From Prosthecobacter algae (lineage in GTDB: Bacteria; Verrucomicrobiota; Verrucomicrobiia; Verrucomicrobiales; Verrucomicrobiaceae): DNA of 64,000 nt. The translations under genes were made by a program, and so were the position numbers. The notes beneath the pieces are model-generated. The model saw only the letters and a list, made by a program, of their open reading frames with translations, had not been told where the DNA came from and ran no database searches. Of this stretch, positions 58,858-64,000 are shown one piece after another. Position 1 is the first letter of the stretch; each line of letters begins with the position of its first letter. The stretch spans positions 62,001 through 126,000 of the forward strand of contig NZ_BAABIA010000001.1 of the NCBI RefSeq assembly GCF_039542385.1, given 5' to 3'.

Positions 58858-61800
58858 TCAACGCCGACGACGCAGCCCGAGGCCGAGCAATGCTAGAGCC
58901 ACCAGACTCAGTCGCCCCGGCTCTGGCACCAAGGTGATGGACAGGATGCCGGTGGTGAAAAGATCGTCCACATTCCATAGCAGGCCATCGGGCAGCATGG
59001 GTAGGTCATAGGAGGTAAAGCTACCTGTCACCGGGCTGCTGAGACCCGCCCAGTCAAATAGCTGCCACTGATCGTTGGCTGCCCAGGCGGTCATTTGGTT
59101 TGGGTTCAGCACGCGCAGAGTGCTGCCGCTGCCAAAACTGGCCAAGCCTGCGATGGCGAGCTGATCCGCCGCTGCTGCGTCCGTTGTGTTATTGCCCAGT
59201 CCAGCACCAGAGATGAGATCCAAGACGAGCGTGGCGTTGTTGTCCAAGGTCAGGGTTCCCAGGCCTGAGGTTTCGAGAGTCAGCTTCCCCGCCGCAATGG
59301 TGATGCCGGGCAGGCCGGGATTCAAAGCGCCGCCTTGGATGAGGATGGACTTGCCCGCTGCCGGGGCGATGCGGCCCGTGCCGCCCAGCGTCGCTCCTGC
59401 GCTCACTCGCACATTTCCCAGTCCCGTGGCGGAGCCCGTCAGCGGGTTGTTGGCCAGCAAGGTGCCTTGGGTCACGGTGGTATCGCCGGTGTAGGTGCTG
59501 TTTCCGGTTAGCGCCCAGGTGCCACGGCCTTCTTTCTCCAGGCGGGTGATGATGGTGGCGCTGGTGTCTGGGATGCTCACCACTTCATTCAGCCCTGTGT
59601 TGGTCCCGCTGAGGCGCAGGACTCGGTCTGAAGTGTTTGTGCCGCCGACGGTGAAAGGGGCCGTGAATTTGACGGTGCCTGTGCCGATATTTTCCAGCAC
59701 CGCCACGGTGGAGGAGATGTCGGTGGCAAAGTCACTGTTGGTGATGGTGATGGGACGATTCGTCACCGAATCTGTGCGGCCCACATAGCGGATGATGGAC
59801 ACAGCAGGGGAATCCGTGGCGCTGGTGGTGGCATCTGAAAGTGTGATGATGCCTGCCGTGGCGTTGGCATTGCCTGTGCCGAGAGAGCTGACCTCACCAA
59901 TGTTCGCCAGCTTTTCTACCTGGATGATGCCGCGTGAGATGATGGTGCGGCCCGCATAGGTGTTTTCGGCTCCCAGCATGATCAGGCCATTGATGGCGGC
60001 CATGCGCAGCTCCAGATTGTTTTCATTCGCCCCTGGCCCACCCAGACATCCAGTGCGAAAATCGCTGGGGATGGAGACCGATCCCGTCAGAGTCAGCCGG
60101 GATAAAGCCGTGGCTCCGCCGACAATGCGGTTATCCGTGCCAGTGCCCACGGCCTGCACGTAATCCACCGAGCCGAGGGTGGAAGCCGTGCTGCCACTGC
60201 CCAGGATGACCCGAGCGCTGCGTGCCCCGGTGCCGATGAGCAGCTCGCTCGAAGTCGATAAATCCCCGCCGCTGATCTGCACCGCACCTTCATACACCCG
60301 CAGGCTGCCGGTGAAGGTATTCACTCCACTCAGGATCAGCAATCCAGGCCCGGCTTTAGTGACAAAGGTGGGCACCGCTGCGGCGGAGGTGTTCAGGCTG
60401 TTGCTGATGGCGGATGTAATGATCAGCGGGGCATCGGTGTTGTTTTGAATGATGTTCAACTCCGGGCTGATGGCGGCGATGGCGGGGCTGGGGCGCAGGA
60501 TGTTGGTCTCTATCCGCGTCGTGTTCGTGCCCACGGTGCTGGAGATGAGGATGGCCCCCGTGGTGAGTGTGGTGGTGGCATCACCATCGGTGATCAGCGT
60601 GGCCTGCGGCTGGGCGAAACGGAGACTGTCTGCTGTGGCATTGGCCGCCAGGGTGGTGGTGGGGATGCCTGCGGTGATGTCGGCATTGCCACTGAGTGTG
60701 GAGGCGGTGGAGGCCGTGTAACCGCTGATGGAAGAGAGCTTCACAATCGGGCGCGTACCGCCTGCCAGCACGCCTGTGGCGGCCCATTCGTCGCCATTCA
60801 CACTGTCGCGGATGAAGGCAAAAGCGCGCCCGTTGTTGGTGAGGAGCGTATTGTTACTGCCCGTAGTGGTGAGCACGCTGCCGCCGGAGGGAAGGTCCAG
60901 CCCCAGGAGGCTGGCAAAGCTGCGTGTCAGGGTGCCAAAGGTGGCTGTGAGACTGGTCGCGCCGTTGGTATTGAGTTGGATATTGGCGTAGCCTGTGGTC
61001 GTGAGGTTGCCATGCGTTTGTGCATTCACCGCACCGGATTTGCCCGTGAGTTTGAGCGTGCTATTGGTTAGGCTCAAAGCCGCTGCGGCGACGCCATTGT
61101 AGAGGATATTGGTGGTGGGAGAAGTGGCGGCAGAAAAGTCCAGATGCACGGTGCCTGCCGTGGGCGTGATGGCCCCAGTAAACACCTGCGTGCCTGCAAA
61201 AGTCAGGGTGCCACCGCCGTCTTTGAAGACGACATTGGTGCCTGGATTGAGCCGCCCCTGAATGGTGATGTCACCACTGCCCCCAAAGGTGGTGGTGACT
61301 GCAGAGCCAGCCGCCGTGATGGCTTCCGTGGTGCCATTGACCGCTCTGAAAAGCAGCGTCCCTGACTCACTGTTGATGCGCATTGGTTGACTGGCCGTCA
61401 CGGCGCGGGTGATTTCATTGTTGCCACTGGTATTGACCAGTGCGCCCGTGCCATTGAAACCCAGGCCATTGAGGACGATGGGCTCATCGACACTGATCCC
61501 GCCCGTGAGTCTTAGTGTAGCATCGGCCAACACGGTGGTGTTACCCAGGATGGTGCCCAGCGCGTTGGGGTGGGAGATTTCCACCACGCCACTGCCGATC
61601 TGTGTAGCCCCCGTGAAGGTGTTGGCCCCGGTCAGCACCGTTTTGCCCGTGCCATTGAAATACAGAGACAGCACATTCGCCCCATTGTTTTCGATGACGG
61701 AATTCACCGTGAGGGTGCCGCTTCTGGAAAGGTTGCTCAGCCAAAGTTGGCCGGTGCCAGTGCCAGCTCTCAAAGCGCCCGCACTGCCCACCACGCCAAC

Positions 61801-63405
61801 GTCCAGGCTCATCGCATCGCGAGTGACCTGGATGCCGCCAGTGGTGCCCAGGCGCAGAACATTGCCCGTGCCGATGTCCACGGTGCGGGCGGAGGTCGCA
61901 TCGTTCATGGACAGGGTATTGATTTGATAGGTACCCGTGCCGCCCAAAACGTTGCCCGTGGAGCCCGCGTGGATCGCCACATCCGCCGTGACCCCTGAGC
62001 TGGAAAGCAGGCCTGCGGTGGCGTAATTTGAACTGCCCTGAAAGGACGTCAATTTACCGCCAGAGACCTGCATCCAGGCACCGTGACCAGTGGTATTCAC
62101 CACGGCGGACCAGGGACCTAAAAAGCCATCGGCCATGGTCGTGCTGACCACATCCGGTTGGCTGGTGGTGAGCGTGAGCGAGCCTGGACTGGTGCGCACC
62201 ACATTGCCGATGCTGATCTTCATGCTGCCGCCGAAACCTGGATTCAGAACGAGGTTCGAGCGGGCCGCTGAGACGGCTAGATCCCCAAAACGCTGGGTGT
62301 TATCAGTGAAGTCTTTGCCCTGGAGAATGAAGACGCTGGGGGCCGTGGTGCCACCGATAAGGCTGAGGCTGCCGGGAGTGGCTAACCCGCTGTAAAGCAT
62401 GTCTGCCTGTGGTGCGGCTGGTGCGGCGAAATTCAAGATGGTGATGCCTGCCGCCGTGGCTCCACTGCGGCCGATGATGGTGGCACCGCCGTAGGTGCTG
62501 GTGCCATTCAGCGTGACCACGCTATCCGTCGAAGTGGAAAAACGCTGGAAGCCAAAGTTGCCGCCGCCATCGGTGATGGCTGCATTGATTACCGTGTTGA
62601 GGATGCTGCGATTGGTATAGAGGGCGGCCTCTTCGCTGAGGGTGATCTGGCCATTGAACTGCATGTTGCTGCTGTCCACCCGGATGGCTCCATTGCCCTG
62701 CCCGTTCCCTGCGATGGTCATGGGCACGTTGTAGATATTCCCTGTGCCGCCTGCGGCCAACACGCTGCCGGATTGGACCACGATGCGCTCCATGCCGCTC
62801 ACCGTATTGCTACCTGCCAGGAGCAAGAAGATACCATTGATGGAGGAGCGGCTGTTCACATTCAGTACACCGGTGAGGTTTGGGCTAGCCGTGGAAAAGC
62901 GAATGTATTGAAAGGCATTGATGCGTGTTTCATCTTTGCGCTGAAGCGTGAGGCCATTGCCCACCAGCACGGAATTAAGATTGATAAACAGCACGCCGGA
63001 ACTGCCGCTGGAGGTGTTGTTCGCGGCCTCAATGATGGCGTTGTTGGCAAACTGAATCGTGCCGCCAGCGATGGTGTAGGCGCTGGTGACGGGAAGGTCC
63101 TGTATGGTGGAGGTGCTGAAGGGATTGAAGACCATGCCGCCCACCTTCACCGTGCCTTCCACGGCCACAGTGCCCCCTGTCTTCGTTGCGCTGGTGCCAA
63201 AGGCAGCGATGGTGCTGCCCGCATTATCCCAGACAGCGTTGCTGCTGCCATTCCACCAGTTGGTGTTAGTCAGATTCCAGTTGCCATTGCCATTTTGGAC
63301 ACCGGTCGTCACTGTATCGGCATCCCAGGTGAGCTGGGCGGGCAGCGGACCGCAGGCAAACATCAGCAGGCCAAAAAACAGGGGCAGGGGAGATGAAGCT
63401 TTCAT
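58858..63405 (-). CDS. Giant autotransporter-associated beta-strand repeat protein with PEP-CTERM tail
   Basis: 1515 residues from the ATG giving a signal peptide (LPLFFGLLMFACGPLPA); the frame is open 31 codons upstream. The body is a string of beta-strand repeats of the autotransporter-associated type. They are recognisable as recurring variants of LxxTGANTFTG (LTGANTFTGATQIGSG, LSGVNTFTGSLRVYEG, LTGNSTYTGDTTVTQG), with many Gly/Thr/Asn/Ala and few Cys or charged residues. It ends with VPEPGRLSLVALALLGLGLRRRR-type sorting: PEP motif, hydrophobic helix and Arg cluster. There is no C-terminal barrel, so it should be processed by an exosortase-like system rather than act as a classic autotransporter. 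Role in surface structure or adhesion is inferred. Confidence 0.9.
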   Translation of the reverse strand: MKASSPLPLFFGLLMFACGPLPAQLTWDADTVTTGVQNGNGNWNLTNTNWWNGSSNAVWDNAGSTIAAFGTSATKTGGTVAVEGTVKVGGMVFNPFSTSTIQDLPVTSAYTIAGGTIQFANNAIIEAANNTSSGSSGVLFINLNSVLVGNGLTLQRKDETRINAFQYIRFSTASPNLTGVLNVNSRSSINGIFLLLAGSNTVSGMERIVVQSGSVLAAGGTGNIYNVPMTIAGNGQGNGAIRVDSSNMQFNGQITLSEEAALYTNRSILNTVINAAITDGGGNFGFQRFSTSTDSVVTLNGTSTYGGATIIGRSGATAAGITILNFAAPAAPQADMLYSGLATPGSLSLIGGTTAPSVFILQGKDFTDNTQRFGDLAVSAARSNLVLNPGFGGSMKISIGNVVRTSPGSLTLTTSQPDVVSTTMADGFLGPWSAVVNTTGHGAWMQVSGGKLTSFQGSSNYATAGLLSSSGVTADVAIHAGSTGNVLGGTGTYQINTLSMNDATSARTVDIGTGNVLRLGTTGGIQVTRDAMSLDVGVVGSAGALRAGTGTGQLWLSNLSRSGTLTVNSVIENNGANVLSLYFNGTGKTVLTGANTFTGATQIGSGVVEISHPNALGTILGNTTVLADATLRLTGGISVDEPIVLNGLGFNGTGALVNTSGNNEITRAVTASQPMRINSESGTLLFRAVNGTTEAITAAGSAVTTTFGGSGDITIQGRLNPGTNVVFKDGGGTLTFAGTQVFTGAITPTAGTVHLDFSAATSPTTNILYNGVAAAALSLTNSTLKLTGKSGAVNAQTHGNLTTTGYANIQLNTNGATSLTATFGTLTRSFASLLGLDLPSGGSVLTTTGSNNTLLTNNGRAFAFIRDSVNGDEWAATGVLAGGTRPIVKLSSISGYTASTASTLSGNADITAGIPTTTLAANATADSLRFAQPQATLITDGDATTTLTTGAILISSTVGTNTTRIETNILRPSPAIAAISPELNIIQNNTDAPLIITSAISNSLNTSAAAVPTFVTKAGPGLLILSGVNTFTGSLRVYEGAVQISGGDLSTSSELLIGTGARSARVILGSGSTASTLGSVDYVQAVGTGTDNRIVGGATALSRLTLTGSVSIPSDFRTGCLGGPGANENNLELRMAAINGLIMLGAENTYAGRTIISRGIIQVEKLANIGEVSSLGTGNANATAGIITLSDATTSATDSPAVSIIRYVGRTDSVTNRPITITNSDFATDISSTVAVLENIGTGTVKFTAPFTVGGTNTSDRVLRLSGTNTGLNEVVSIPDTSATIITRLEKEGRGTWALTGNSTYTGDTTVTQGTLLANNPLTGSATGLGNVRVSAGATLGGTGRIAPAAGKSILIQGGALNPGLPGITIAAGKLTLETSGLGTLTLDNNATLVLDLISGAGLGNNTTDAAAADQLAIAGLASFGSGSTLRVLNPNQMTAWAANDQWQLFDWAGLSSPVTGSFTSYDLPMLPDGLLWNVDDLFTTGILSITLVPEPGRLSLVALALLGLGLRRRR

Positions 63406-63584
63406 GGTGCAGGAGAGTCGCCGCCCGCGCCGGGCCGTGGACTTCCTGCACCATGAGGTGCCTGTTTTTGGCTTCAGTTTCGGGGGGTATGAAGTCACTT
63501 AGCTTGGCCTGTGCCAAGACACCCCGTGCGGCCCGAAGTGGGCACAAACGGATGGGTTTCCATCCCCCGAGCATGTGCCCAGCC

Positions 63585-64000
63585 CTACAGCTCCACGCGG
63601 AAGGCATCTTTATCCGTGACGCTTTCGGCGAATCCTACCAAAAGGTCGATTACCTGCTCCACATCCCGCAGGTCGGCCATCTCCACCACGCTGTGCATGT
63701 AGCGCAGCGGCAGGGAGACGAGGGCACTGGGGATGCCGTGCTGCTGGGTGAAGATGACATCCGTATCCGTGCCGGTGAAACGGGAAGAGGATTCATGCTG
63801 GATGAGCATCTTTTTTTCCTCGGCCACGGCCATCAACCGCTTTACCACCTCGGGGTGATTGGCGCTGCCATGGGTGAGGCTGGGGCCGCCACCCAGAGTC
63901 ACTTCGCCATGCTTCTTTACATCTACATTCGGGGTGTCCGTGGCATGGGTCACATCCAGCACGATGGCCACATCTGGCATCAGCCGATGAGCGGCCATCT
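63585..64000 (-). CDS. M42-family metallo-aminopeptidase, C-terminal part
   Basis: The 5' end lies beyond the window; 138 codons are visible, continuing past 64000. The M42 (glutamyl aminopeptidase/cellulase M-like) features present are DVTHATDTPNVDVKK with a metal-ligand Asp, EVTLGGGPSLTHGSANHP, TGTDTDVIF, and the C-terminal ligand His in LRYMHSVVEM. These cobalt/zinc enzymes form large dodecameric shells and trim peptides. The next gene in the same direction, the giant beta-strand protein, begins 180 bases later. Confidence 0.9.
   Translation of the reverse strand, partial: MAAHRLMPDVAIVLDVTHATDTPNVDVKKHGEVTLGGGPSLTHGSANHPEVVKRLMAVAEEKKMLIQHESSSRFTGTDTDVIFTQQHGIPSALVSLPLRYMHSVVEMADLRDVEQVIDLLVGFAESVTDKDAFRVEL

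Noticed and set aside
58858..63405. Plus-strand open frames opposite the giant repeat gene
   Set aside because: Many frames of 60-210 codons occur here, but all are Val/Pro/Ser-rich antisense products of a low-complexity repeat gene.

Overview
The window most resembles a chromosomal segment of a heterotrophic member of the Verrucomicrobiota, probably near Prosthecobacter or Verrucomicrobium. This is inferred from gene content, not from a marker gene. The pointers are a planctomycete/verrucomicrobial cytochrome protein (PSCyt1-PSCyt2-PSD1), tandem DUF1080 domains, DUF6807, several Gfo/Idh/MocA oxidoreductases with Tat leaders, and a giant autotransporter-associated beta-strand repeat protein ending in a PEP-CTERM tail. 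Composition is evenly GC-rich, genes are densely packed, and Shine-Dalgarno sequences are mostly weak. I saw no rRNA or tRNA genes, CRISPR arrays, transposases or integrases.

Layout. 1-6308: the end of a HlyD adaptor, a TolC-type outer membrane protein, and a CHASE hybrid kinase with a sigma-54 response regulator. 6312-11316 (minus): allophanate hydrolase, a lone 2-oxoacid:ferredoxin oxidoreductase beta subunit, dGTPase and a lipoprotein. 11578-14358: an L,D-transpeptidase, a sugar isomerase-like protein and a DUF6807 protein. 14444-16407: a NarL/NarX-type two-component pair, convergent with an alginate-export porin. 17883-25375: a SulP anion transporter divergent from dabA-dabB and a third gene for a second NuoL/M-like subunit. 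This is the most striking locus, a probable inorganic-carbon accumulation island. 25454-31865: a coiled-coil protein, two oxidoreductases, a Cdd1-like protein, two related small secreted proteins and dxr. 31943-35737: cdsA, glnB (P-II) behind a sigma-54 promoter, PIN-PhoH and an EF-hand protein. 35871-43422: the PSCyt/PSD1 protein, a third Gfo/Idh/MocA enzyme, a DUF1080 protein, a Kv-like channel and small envelope proteins.

43516-49959 holds an unusual serine protease fused to a SirB1-type transglutaminase-like domain, an AraC regulator, and an M81 peptidase paired with a class III aminotransferase. 50031-54008 is a MoxR ATPase followed by one polypeptide that joins DUF58 to a TgpA-type membrane transglutaminase. 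54506-58290 is a compact run of response regulator, kinase, ECF sigma factor, small membrane protein and CpxP/Spy-like periplasmic protein, which looks like an envelope-stress module. The window closes with a GNAT acetyltransferase, the giant beta-strand repeat protein and the C-terminal part of an M42 aminopeptidase.

Two themes recur. One is sensing and maintenance of the envelope: four histidine kinase or regulator sets, transglutaminase-like proteins, an L,D-transpeptidase and small secreted proteins. The other is catabolism of plant- or algal-type sugars: Gfo/Idh/MocA enzymes, DUF1080, a TIM-barrel isomerase and an alginate-type porin. The carbon-accumulation locus stands apart and is the best candidate for a little-described system, because of its extra antiporter-like subunit and its divergent SulP gene.
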